Shown here: positions 29,256-39,058 of the stretch, piece by piece
Layout of the letters: the number at the start of each line of letters is the position of its first letter
Numbering within the stretch: the stretch's first letter is position 1
DNA from: Plectosphaerella cucumerina
Lineage: Eukaryota > Ascomycota > Sordariomycetes > Glomerellales > Plectosphaerellaceae
Reading direction: 5' to 3'
Assembly (NCBI GenBank): GCA_020746995.1
Contig: JAGPXD010000001.1
Span: forward strand, 4,278,001 to 4,342,000
DNA: 64,000 bases
Notes under the pieces: generated by a model
What the model saw: only the letters and a program-made list of their open reading frames with translations
The model's database searches: none
Told to the model about the DNA's origin: nothing
Made by a program: the position numbers and the translations under genes

Positions 29256-30295
29256 ATGGGTCACGAGGATGCCGTCTATCTCGCCAAGCTCGCCGAGCAG
29301 GCTGAGCGCTACGAGGGTAAGTGTCCGCCGCCCGCCTCTACCGACTTACTCGCTAATGGCTGGCGCCACCAGAGATGGTCGACAACATGAAGATCGTCGC
29401 TGGCGAGGATCGCGACCTCACTGTTGAGGAGCGCAACCTTCTCTCCGTCGCTTACAAGAACGTCATCGGTGCCCGCCGTGCCTCGTGGAGGATCATCACC
29501 TCCATCGAGCAGAAGGAGGAGTCCAAGGGTGACTCGGCTCACGTCGTCCACATCAAGGAGTACCGCCAGAAGATCGAGGACGAGCTCGCCAAGATCTGCG
29601 AGGACATTCTTGAGGTTCTCGACAAGCACCTGATTCCCTCCGCTAAGTCTGGCGAGTCCAAGGTCTTCTACCACAAGATGTAAGCGAGCGCACCATGACC
29701 CCTTTTTTTGGTCCGATTTTGACAAAGACAACTACAGGAAGGGCGACTACCACCGCTACCTGGCCGAGTTCGCCATCGGCGACCGCCGCAAGGACTCCGC
29801 CGACAAGTCCCTCGAGGCCTACAAGGCCGCCACCGAGGTTGCCCAGACCGAGCTTCCCCCCACCCACCCCATCCGTCTCGGCCTCGCCCTGAACTTCTCC
29901 GTCTTCTACTACGAGATTCTCAACGCTCCCGACCAGGCTTGCCACCTCGCCAAGCAGGCCTTTGACGATGCTATCGCTGGTGAGTCGAGGAAACCAACCA
30001 AGAGTGTCCCATCGAGTTGCGCTGACAACATACAAACAGAGCTCGACACTCTGTCGGAGGAGTCATACAAGGACTCTACCCTCATTATGCAGCTGCTCCG
30101 TGACAACCTGGTATGTCGACAGCAAGCTCATCGCCCTGCGTATCATGAGACTGACAGTTGTAGACCCTCTGGACCTCTTCCGAGGCCGAGCCTGCCCAGG
30201 CCGGCGAGGCCTCCGCGCCCAAGGAGACCGAGTCGAGCGAGGCACCGGCTCCCGCCCCCGCCCCCGCCGGCGAGGAGCAGCCCAAGGCCGAGTAA
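29256..30295 (+). CDS. 14-3-3 protein (Bmh1/Rad24 type)
   Basis: Phosphoserine/threonine-binding adaptor acting as a dimer in cytosol and nucleus in signalling and cell-cycle control. Exons 29256-29316, 29373-29679, 29738-29979, 30040-30110 and 30164-30295 (GT-AG introns of 53-60 bp) give 270 aa. Family signatures are intact: RNLLSVAYKNVIGARRASWR (signature 1) and [20 protein letters not shown] (signature 2). Phosphopeptide-pocket residues lie in RRASWR, VFYHKMKGDYHRYLAEF and LALNFSVFYYEI. The C-terminal tail after TSSEAE is Ala/Pro/Glu-rich (APAPAPAPAGEEQPKAE), as in fungal members. Very high conservation makes the exon structure secure. Confidence 0.96.
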
Positions 30296-31118
30296 AGTGC
30301 CCGACAGCGCGTGTTTCTGCGTTCAGTGCCGGATGTGGGTGGACTGGTGTCTATGGAGTGCGGACTGGAAGTACTCGTTGTTTGCGAGTCGGCATCGTTT
30401 AGGCAATTGCGAAAGCTCAAGACTTTTTGGGAGGGGGGATTTGCGTCTTCTCTGGCTGGGGCAGAGGGCTAAAGAGCAGCATTTCGGGGTCCCAAAAATG
30501 CTGCCATTGCTTGCTTTCTTAGACTCTATTCCCGTACCGTCTGGACAGTAAACCAAAAAAAAACAAAGACGAAGAACCGAAATAACAGACAGGCGTTCAT
30601 CAACCCGCGCAATGACTGCGACGTCTCGAAGTCTGCCCCTGGATATCCACCCTTGAGTGGACGTTTGCCAGCTGATTCACTGTGCTGTGTTCCACTGCTG
30701 TGCGCCGGAGCCATCGTACCTTGTGCATCCCTAGCCTGCCCCCGGTACCGGTGATCGCCGTGACCAACCAGCGTCAGGCCATTGCACCGTGGCGACGGCG
30801 TTGGGGGAGGCCCGGGGGGGAGCTTGCTTCAGCTGGGTGGGATCAGCCAGACAAAGCAGGCGATGACGGGGGTCTTCCGCGACTCGGAGCCCACTAAAAG
30901 TATGACTCCAAAAGTGCCCTGCCGTCACTACCTGTCGGGGAGATAGTGCCCCTCCATCCACCGCTTGTCCATCCTGAATAACCAATTCGTGCCATTTCTT
31001 CTTCCTCTTTTCTGTCCAAGACAGAAGATACCTTCTACCCATTGTTTGACTGCATTGGGACCTTGTTTTGATTATTGTGATACCCCGGACTTCTCGACCA
31101 TTGCCTCTGACCGCCACC
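30296..31118. promoter_or_regulatory. Intergenic region upstream of the DAHP synthase gene
   Basis: About 820 bp containing the 14-3-3 3' UTR and the DAHP synthase promoter. A TGACTC half-consensus for the Gcn4/Cpc1 amino-acid-starvation regulator is at 30903-30908, about 210 bp before the start codon. No ORF looks coding. Confidence 0.4.
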
Positions 31119-32430
31119 ATGTCTGTGAGTAGCGATCACACTGCCCCTCCTTCTCTCCAGCTCCCATGACACCCAGTATCTGACTCACCGGAGAATTTTT
31201 ACATTGAGAACAAGAACGTCGGCAACAAGGCCGACAGTGAGGACTGGAGGAGTGAGTACCGTCCAATGCGCCCTTCTCTCTCGTGCCTGGTGGACTAATT
31301 GAGCCCTCGCGCAGTTCGTGGCTACAACCCTCTTACACCGCCCGACCTGCTCCAGCACGAGATCCCCCAGACGGCCAAGTCGAAAGAGACCGTTCTTAAG
31401 AGCCGCGATGAAGTCGCCGCAGTTGTTACGGGCGCTGACGAGAAGGAGAGGCTTCTCGTGGTCATTGGTCCTTGCTCCATTCACGACCCCGAGGCGGCTC
31501 TGAAGTACTGCGACATGCTCCTGGAGCAGAAGGAGAAGCACAAAGACGAACTCCTCATTGTCATGCGATCCTACCTCGAGAAGCCCCGCACTACCGTTGG
31601 CTGGAAGGGCCTGATCAACGACCCGGATATCGACAACAGCTTCCAGATCAACAAGGGTCTGCGCCTGTCGAGACAGCTCTTCGTCGACCTGACGGACAAG
31701 GGTATGCCCATCGCCAGTGAGATGCTGGATACCATCTCGCCGCAGTTCCTTGCAGATCTCCTGTCGGTTGGCGCGGTTGGTGCTCGGACGACAGAGAGCC
31801 AGCTGCACCGTGAGCTCGCAAGTGGTCTCAGTTTCCCCGTGGGCTTCAAGAACGGAACCGACGGGTCCCTGGGCGTTGCCATTGATGCTATTGGCGCCGT
31901 CAAGCACCCGCATCACTTCCTTTCCGTCACCAAGCCCGGCGTCGTCGCGATTGTCGGCACCGTTGGTAACGATGACTGCTTCGTGATCCTCCGCGGCGGC
32001 ACCAAGGGAACCAACTACGACGCAAAGAGCATCGCCGAAGCAAAGGCTGCGCTCGAGAAGGCGGGCGTGCGCCAGAGGCTCATGGTCGACTGCAGCCACG
32101 GCAACTCGCTCAAGAACCACAAGAACCAGCCCAAGGTCGCCGCCGATCTGGCCGAGCAGATCTCCAAGGGCGAGACGAGCATCATGGGTGTCATGATTGA
32201 GAGCAACATCAACGAGGGTACGTTCCAGGAATCCAATTGCTGTCAGTGCACGCGCTTACCAATGAACAGGTAACCAGAAGGTCCCCAAGGAAGGCAAGGC
32301 CGGCCTCAAGTACGGTGTCAGCATCACGGATGCTTGCATTCACTGGCAGGATACTGAAGATGTTCTCGCCACCCTCGCAAACGCCGTCAAGCAGAGGAGA
32401 GAGGTCCTGGGCAAGAACAGCAGTGCTTGA
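31119..32430 (+). CDS. ARO3: DAHP synthase, Aro3 type (shikimate pathway entry)
   Basis: Condenses phosphoenolpyruvate and erythrose 4-phosphate to 3-deoxy-D-arabino-heptulosonate 7-phosphate, the first step to aromatic amino acids. Proposed exons: 31119-31128, 31177-31251, 31315-32217, 32270-32430; 382 aa. The body is unmistakable: NPLTPPDLLQHEIP, VVIGPCSIHD, RSYLEKPRTTVGWKGLINDP, RTTESQLHRELASGLSFPVG, GTNYDAKS, DCSHGNS, GVMIESNINEG and KYGVSITDACIHW. PLTPPDLLQHE and the C-terminal half resemble yeast Aro3 (phenylalanine-inhibited) more than Aro4. The first exon is very small and uncertain. A strong GTGAGT donor directly after ATG-TCT does not keep frame with the good acceptor, so I used the next GT (31129). 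MSVISDSPENFY is therefore provisional. Confidence 0.92.
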
Positions 32431-33170
32431 TGACTTGACGCCACATGGAATTTGCGAGCCTGGGACGAGCCATTGGATTGGCTCCATCAAAAGCGATGTA
32501 TTATCAAGCTGGGATCAAAATGGGAAAAATCTTGAATGGTTCTATTGAGTCAACTGTGTATGCCGTGGTGTGGTATTGCTGGCGGGTGGATGTTGTGAAC
32601 TTGAAAGCATGTGGGTCAATAACAGCAAGCAATCTGCGAAGATCAGGCCAGTGTGAGCGCCAAGATCAAATCTACCACACGTGTCAAAAGGTGCAAGTGT
32701 TCGAACAAGCCGGTAGGGCTCCAAGCTGGAGCATGTACATCTCACGAGCACTTCTCGAAGTACCGGTAACCCCTCATATCCGATCTTGTGACGAGGCCAA
32801 TTGAGGGGAGCGCGAACTGTCACTGCGAGCCCCGTCTCCGTAGCAGGGAACTGCAAGTCAGGCGATTGATGACGGCAATCCGGGGCGATGATTGGAACTT
32901 AATTGTGGCGCTAGTCCTCGGTGAGGTCGGTCAGATGTCCTCACGTGATCGGGAATACTCCGGGTGGTCGTCTCGGGTGGTCTCGGCCAATCACGACGCT
33001 CCTGTTTCCATTCGCCTGGTTTCCGAGATTTCCTCTCTCTCTCTCCAGCTCCATTCCGTCAATGGCCTGAGTGAGTTTTCTCCCAAGCCGCCGTCACCGA
33101 GGACCTACCACCAATTGCTCTCCACCTCAATCGCGGCTGATCGCACGGCTGAGGATACAGCTCGCCCGTC
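32431..33170. promoter_or_regulatory. Intergenic region upstream of CYT1, with TCACGTGA
   Basis: About 740 bp between DAHP synthase and cytochrome c1. A palindromic TCACGTGA E-box is at 32941-32948, about 225 bp before the CYT1 start. No coding ORF. Confidence 0.45.
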
Positions 33171-34496
33171 ATGTTCGCGAGGTCCTGCTTGCGCTCGACG
33201 CGCACCTTCAGCAATGGCCCCGTCACCTTCGCCAAGGTATGGACTGATCACCGACGCACCCTACTCTTCCCGAGGCCATCGACGACGGGACAACGCATCA
33301 CCACCAACCCATCGGCCCGAGACGTGGTCAATCGGACAACACCAGGCCGATTGAATATGGAACAGGAAGCTGACGATTGTTGGAATAGCGCGCGGCCTCT
33401 TCTTCCAGTGGCGCCGGTGCCGAGGCATCGCCTGCCCGCCTGAACTTCGCCGCCGCCGCCTCGACTGCCCTCGCCGCCGGCTCCATGGCCTGGTACTTCC
33501 ATCTCTATGGAAACCCTGCCCAAGCTATGACGCTTGCTGAGGAAGGGTAAGTCGACGATTCCACCGTACCAACGCGATCCGAGCCAATTACACAAACCGC
33601 GCGTCCGACGATATTTGTTGAGGGATATCGAACGATCGACGGCCAAATACGCTTGAACATACTAGATGCCAGCAGAACAACCGGGCTGACATGCCGTCAT
33701 TTAGTCTGCACCCTACCAACTACCCCTGGGTCCACCAGCAGTGGTTCCGCACTTTCGACCACCAGGCGTAAGTATCATCATTCTCCCCCGTGGCTCGTGA
33801 ACTGCTCCTGACAGAGGGCCCAGTCTTCGCCGTGGTTTCCAGGTCTACCGTGAGGTCTGCGCTTCGTGCCACTCCCTCGCTCGTGTTCCCTACCGCTCCC
33901 TCGTCGGTACTGTCTTGACCGTCGATGAGGCCAAGGCTCTTGCCGAGGAGAACGAGTACCCCGGCGAGCCCAACGACGAGGGCGACATCGAGATGCGTCC
34001 CGGCAAGCTGTCCGACTACCTCCCCTCTCCCTACAAGAACGACGAGGCCGCCCGTGCTGCCAACAACGGTGCTCTTCCCCCCGACCTGAGCCTGATCGTT
34101 AAGGCCCGCCACGGTGGCTGCGACTACATCTTCAGCCTGCTCACCGGCTACCCTGACGAGCCTCCCGCGGGTGCCCAGGTGGCCCCCGGCATGAACTTCA
34201 ACCCCTACTTCCCCGGTACCGGTATCGCCATGGCCCGTGTCCTCTTCGACGGCCTCGTCGAGTACGAGGACGAGACTCCCGCCACCACCTCGCAGATGGC
34301 CAAGGACGTCGTCGAGTTCCTCAACTGGGCCGCCGAGCCCGAGATGGACGACCGCAAGAAGATGGGCATGAAGGTCCTGGTCGTCACCTCGACCCTGTGG
34401 GCCATCAGCGTCTGGGTGAAGCGCTACAAGTGGGCCTGGCTCAAGTCGAGGAAGCTCGACTACCAGCCCCCCAAGGAGACCAACGTTCGCCGTTAA
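33171..34496 (+). CDS. CYT1: Cytochrome c1, complex III haem subunit
   Basis: Carries electrons from the Rieske protein to cytochrome c in the mitochondrial bc1 complex. Exons 33171-33236, 33389-33546, 33705-33767 and 33824-34496 (introns 152, 158 and 56 bp) give 319 aa (yeast Cyt1 is 309). A bipartite presequence is visible: an Arg/Ser-rich MFARSCLRSTRTFSNG start followed by a hydrophobic AAAASTALAAGSMAWYF sorting segment. The haem is bound at C108-A-S-C-H112. A Met in the PGTGIAMARVLFDG segment is the likely sixth ligand. The C-terminal membrane anchor is VLVVTSTLWAISVWV followed by basic KRYKWAWLKSRK. HPTNYPWVHQQWFRTFDHQA is the conserved N-terminal mature region. Confidence 0.95.
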
Positions 34497-35592
34497 ACAA
34501 CCGACGTAACGCGACCCTGTTGACTCTGTGTATGTTGTACTAGGCTCTCAAAAACAAGCTCCTTTGTCAGGAGGAGGTGGAGAGACGAGACGAGATCCGT
34601 CGTAGTGGAGCATCGGAGAGCGATAGAGTGTACATCAGATGACTTTTTTTTCCCCAATACCTTACCTAGCACCTTTGCTTGTTCCGAGCCGACTGGCTGC
34701 TGCTCACTCGCCGTGACCGACCGACTGAGGCGATGGAAGATGCGGAGGAGCAGATTCGACAAAGCTTGGCTTTGCAAAACATATGGGGAGTGGCAATGCT
34801 CGCTCCCGCGCTTCGTCTGGAGGCACAGCTTCACTTTCACCTGGCAAACCAGATTAGTTCAACGGGATGCAATCGAGGCACAGGTCTTCTGGAAACAGGT
34901 GGCTTCTGTCTATCTTCTTGTGGCACTCGTATCTTGTTGGTGCTTACCCCCAGTTCGTAGGCGGCCTAGGAAGGGTCTGTACGTGCCTCAATAGGCAGCT
35001 TCAAATATCACAAACATCACATTCAGAGCCAGTGAATCCAGTGAACCGTAAATGGTCAAGCAGGTGCCTTGCTTTAGCACCGCTGGCAGGCTGGCAGGCT
35101 TGCAGGGATGTGTCGCCTCCGAGCCGATAACGGTGCGGAGCGATTATCGTGGCAAGCGTGGAGAGCCTGATTAAGCGCGCAGGAAAATGGCTTCCCTCCG
35201 TCCACTCAGGTTGGCCGCGCCCCCGGTCACAACCCGGACGACTAAGCCAACCCAGTGACCTGACATTGCCCGCCTGGGCAACGACATGCGAGAACCTACC
35301 AGAGAACAAACCTCACCTCACGTTGACTCTCGCCTACTCTGCCCTTGTCAACTCAGAGCTCGTGCGACCGTCGCTCATCTCAAGAGCTCCCTTCGCCGCC
35401 GACTGGTTCAGACGCAACTTCGCCATCGCCAATCGCTTTCCCACCATTTGCACCACCACCTCCGCGTTTCCAGCATTTGGCGTCGTTGCCAGTCACCGCG
35501 ACATCTGCCGAGATCATAACCTGCCTGCGGGCTGATCAACTCCCGGAGAAACGCCCTCGATCCCAGCGGCACTGCTGCCGCCGGTCCTGGGA
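34497..35592. other. Intergenic region CYT1 / Cys-rich protein
   Basis: About 1.1 kb with the CYT1 3' UTR and the promoter and leader of the next gene. Open frames here (for example 35345-35592 running into the next gene) lack coding character. No RNA gene recognised. Confidence 0.45.
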
Positions 35593-36472
35593 ATGCCGTC
35601 CATCACTGAAGAGCACCTTCGAGCCTTACCTCCTGGCAAGAAGAGGAGGCGGGACGATGGAGACAACGGTCATGGAGCGCTGTAGGTTACACGCAATCCC
35701 AAACGAACTTCCGCGAGTCAGAGTACTGACATTTTTCTCGAGCAGGCAAGTCCAACATGCCGACTTTGGCTTCCACAACGACGGCCACTTCGCCTCGCAA
35801 CAACAACAACAACATCAGATGCGCGCTTTTGAAAAGGTACCCTTCGCCGCACTAGATCACGTCAACAGAAAGATTATTCCCCTGCCGACAGCCAAGCGTC
35901 AGCGATACGACGGCAGTGACGACGAGAACTGCCGGTCCTCACTCCACCAAAACACCTTCCAGAGCAACAGCCCCCGCCTCAGAAAACAGAGCCGCTCGCC
36001 CTTCCACGCACAGTCTCCTCCAGCCTCGCCGACACGGCCCGCTCAACCAGTCAGGGTCAACACGGGCTCCCTGCTAGACCCATGCCACATCTGCCGCCGG
36101 AAGCCGACGAAGAAGTCCGACCTGGACTCATATGCAGAGTGTCAAGGCTGCAAAGCTCGCACCTGCTTCGTGTGCCTCCGCGAGTGTCAGGGCTGGTTCC
36201 CAGATCACCTGCAACGCCAGACCGCGGCCAGGGGAGAGGACAGCGAAGGCGACATCGACATTGCCGAACAGGAGGCACTTTCGAGGAGCTTCCACATGGC
36301 GGACGCAGACGACACAGATGTCAGGCAAGAGCCAGACCACACAACAGGCGACACGAGCTGGACTTCTGCCGGAGAGCACCGGACGGTCGTCTGCAGCCAG
36401 TGTTGTATCGAAAGAGGAGCCGAGGGAGACGTCGTCTGCTTGGGCTGCCTCTCACGCAGCAAGGAGATGTGA
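35593..36472 (+). CDS. Unrecognised Cys-rich (zinc-binding-like) protein
   Basis: I do not recognise a characterised family. Exons 35593-35681 and 35746-36472 (64-bp GT-AG intron) give 271 aa. The ATG in MPSITEEHLRALPPGKKRRR was chosen because splicing joins it in frame; the alternative unspliced frame from 35345 begins in non-coding-like sequence. Residues 17-20 are a basic KRRR and 48-52 a QQQQQ run; 95-135 are Ser/Pro/Arg-rich. Cysteine pairs C143-x2-C146, C162-x2-C165, C170-x2-C173 plus C177, and later C246-x2-C249/C250 and C261-x2-C264 suggest two or more zinc sites split by an acidic loop. The spacing recalls RING/FYVE/PHD cross-brace folds but fits none exactly. Basic stretches suggest a nuclear protein. 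Confidence 0.65.
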
Positions 36473-37022
36473 TGGGAAACATGGGAGGGCAAAACCCCTT
36501 GGCAGAGATATGAGTGCCGTCTCAACACTCGAAATCAGGCTGTCCGTGATTCACCTCGGGACACTTAGCGTCCTTTATCATCTGGGCTGAACTTGGGGGA
36601 CAAACGGGAAACGGAGGCATGGGTATTCTGGGCAGCTGGCGTTCTGACCAGCCTTTACATGGATTTTACGATTAATGCATCAGCATGCGTTGGCTCATAG
36701 CCCGAGGCATCACTAGGTAGTCAAGTAGATAGACAGGCAAATACTCAAGGCTGAGCGTGCCTAGCATTGTTCACCCAACACCCGCTACCTTCGTGCGCTG
36801 TTTGAGTGACATGTCTTGGAAGAATGTTATTTGTAGGTGGACCCGGAACAGAGATTGTGAACCCAGACGTCGGAGCTGCTGCATGTCAAGCACGATCTAT
36901 TGCACCCCGTCAAGGTATCATGCCCGTCTAACCAGCCGGTCCCGTGCCTACAATTACAGCCTAATGTGACAAACAATCCCGTCGCCGCGAACCCCGAGCC
37001 CATGCTCCCATCTTGGAAGCGC
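36473..37022. other. Convergent 3' region, Cys-rich gene / RPT1
   Basis: About 550 bp holding two converging 3' UTRs. No further feature seen. Confidence 0.45.
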
Positions 37023-38521
37023 TTAGTTGTACTGCATGTAGCTGGCGGTTGAGTTGAACTTGAGGTTCGCCTTGATGACCTTGTCCACGGCATCCAGGAA
37101 GTCCTTCTCGCTAGCGACCTTCCTCCTGGCCCGGATGGCGTACATGCCAGCCTCTGTGCACACGGAGCGCAGCTCGGCGCCGGTGGCATTGGGGCACAGG
37201 CGGGAGATGAGCTCCCATCGGATATCGCGCTCGACGGACATGCTCTTGGCGTGGATGCGCAGGATGTTGGCGCGGCCCTCGAGGTCGGGCAGGGAGAATT
37301 CGATCTTACGGTCGATACGGCCGGGACGCATCAGGGCCGGGTCCAGGGTCGAGGGCCTGTTGGTCGCGAACATGACCTTGATGTTTCCGCGGGCATCGAA
37401 ACCATCGAGCTGGGTGATCAGCTCCAGCATGGTTCGCTGCACTTCATTGTCACCGCCAGCGCCGTCGTCGAAACGAGCACCACCGACGGCATCGATCTCG
37501 TCGAAGAAGATGATGCAAGCCTTCTTCGTCCGAGCCATCTCGAACAGCTCACGAACCATCCTCGCGCCCTCTCCGACGTACTTCTGCACCAGCTCGCTGC
37601 CGATGACACGGATGAATGTTGCGTCTGTGCGGTTCGCCACGGCCCTGGCGCAGAGGGTCTTGCCGGTACCCGGAGGGCCGTAGAGAAGGGCGCCCTTGGG
37701 CGGGTCGATGCCGAGGTTGACGAAGCGTTCGGGTGACAGAAGAGGCATCTCGACGACCTCGCGCAGCTTCTCGACCTGCTCCTTGCAGCCTCCGACGTCG
37801 CCGTATGTGACGTCGGGCTTCTCCTCCACCGTCATCATGGTGACGCTGGCGTCGATCTTCGGCGGCAGGGGCAGAAGGATCTGGTACTTGTTCCTATCGA
37901 CACCGACGCGCATGCCCTCCTCGATGTCCGTGGGGCTGACACGCTCGCCGAGCTGGACGACGAACTTGGCGATCTGTTTTACGTTGATGACATATTTGCT
38001 CTTGGAGTCGTCCTTATCGTCCGCAATGATCTTCGTGCAGCGCGCGACCTGCAGCGGCTGCTCCTCCGACATGCGCTGGCGATCTGCGGCGACATCCCAG
38101 AGATGTGGTGGTGCGAGACCGGTGTCGGATTCCTGCGATCCGCGTTAGGGCAACGGCGCGGGCCTGTCGTGGGAGGCGGGGCATACCTTGACGCCAATCT
38201 TCTCATCTACGCTTTGGTGCTTCTCCTTAATCTGCTGTTCAAGCTTCTTGATGGCGGCTCCGTACGGCGCGGCGCCGTAAGTCTTGAGGACCTGGATATC
38301 TCTGAAGGAGGGGACAGATCAGCCGCGAGCTCGGCAAGGGGGGAAGGACGGTCGGAGGGCCGCAACACACTCATCGGAAAGAGGCGTGATCTTCTTCTCT
38401 TCAACCTCGTCGTCGGCGAAGGTCTTCTGGTACTTCTCCCAGTTCTGACCGGTGGCGGAAGGCTGTGGCCATCGTCAGTATTGGGGGGTGCAAGCAGCCA
38501 GCATGGTTAATGACATACCAT
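37023..38521 (-). CDS. RPT1: 26S proteasome regulatory ATPase Rpt1
   Basis: AAA+ ATPase of the 19S base ring that unfolds and threads substrates into the 20S core. Exons on the minus strand: 38519-38521 (only the ATG), 38371-38462, 38187-38301 and 37023-38132; 439 aa (yeast Rpt1 is 467, most fungi about 438). Spliced sequence matches the family throughout: PSATGQNWEKYQKTFADD, DIQVLKTYGAAPYGAAIKKL, ESDTGLAPPHLWDVAADRQR, QVARCTKII. The AAA domain has Walker A GPPGTGKT (about 222-229), Walker B IIFFDEID (about 277-284), the arginine-finger region ALMRPGRIDRK and the C-terminal SYMQYN. Intron 1 directly follows the start codon (ATG|GTATGT). Introns are 54-69 bp. It shares a 537-bp divergent promoter with CCT4. 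Confidence 0.94.
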
Positions 38522-39058
38522 CTCGAATGCTCGGGACGGAACGCCCTCGAAGCGCTGAATGGGGCTGGAAAAGGAAGCTGTATGTCGGAAGTGGCCAGAA
38601 AAGTATGTATTCGCAGTTTCGTGAGCTCGCGGGGATCGATGCGGGCGTCGAGGGTGGTTGCGCGTTTGGAGGGTAGGTTGTTGTCGATGGAGTGGGTTGA
38701 ATGGAGCGAACCTGAAGCAGCTGGCCGGGCTCTCGTAATCGTCCAGTTGCCTTGAGCTTCCATCCAGCGCGCAGGCGGAAAGCAGCCTCGCAACTGCTGT
38801 CGGGGTACAGGGGCTAGACCGGATGAGGCTAGAGCACCATTGTCACCCGCTGGCAGCAGGCCCCGGCCGTGGAACAACTCAAGACCGCTAAAAAAATATC
38901 CCACCGCCGGGGCCAGCCAAAGTGGGATATCGCAAGGCGGCAGCGGGACACCTCCTTAGCAATCGACACCTTGGAGCTCCTGTCCACGACCGACCCCGCG
39001 ATTTCCAAAACCCTCACCCGGCTCACCTCACCCAGACGGCTACCATCACACACTGAAA
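38522..39058. promoter_or_regulatory. Divergent promoter, RPT1 / CCT4
   Basis: 537 bp separates the start codons of a proteasome ATPase and a chaperonin subunit transcribed away from each other. I looked for the yeast proteasome PACE box (GGTGGCAAA) and for clustered nGAAn heat-shock elements and saw neither. Confidence 0.55.

Noticed and set aside
28733..29305. 190-codon ORF before the 14-3-3 gene
   Set aside because: Spans a likely 5'-UTR intron, and its Pro/Arg/Ser-rich sequence looks non-coding.
37023..38072. RPT1 starting at the internal Met (MSEEQ)
   Set aside because: Would delete the conserved N-terminal coiled coil; three upstream exons restore it with good splice sites.
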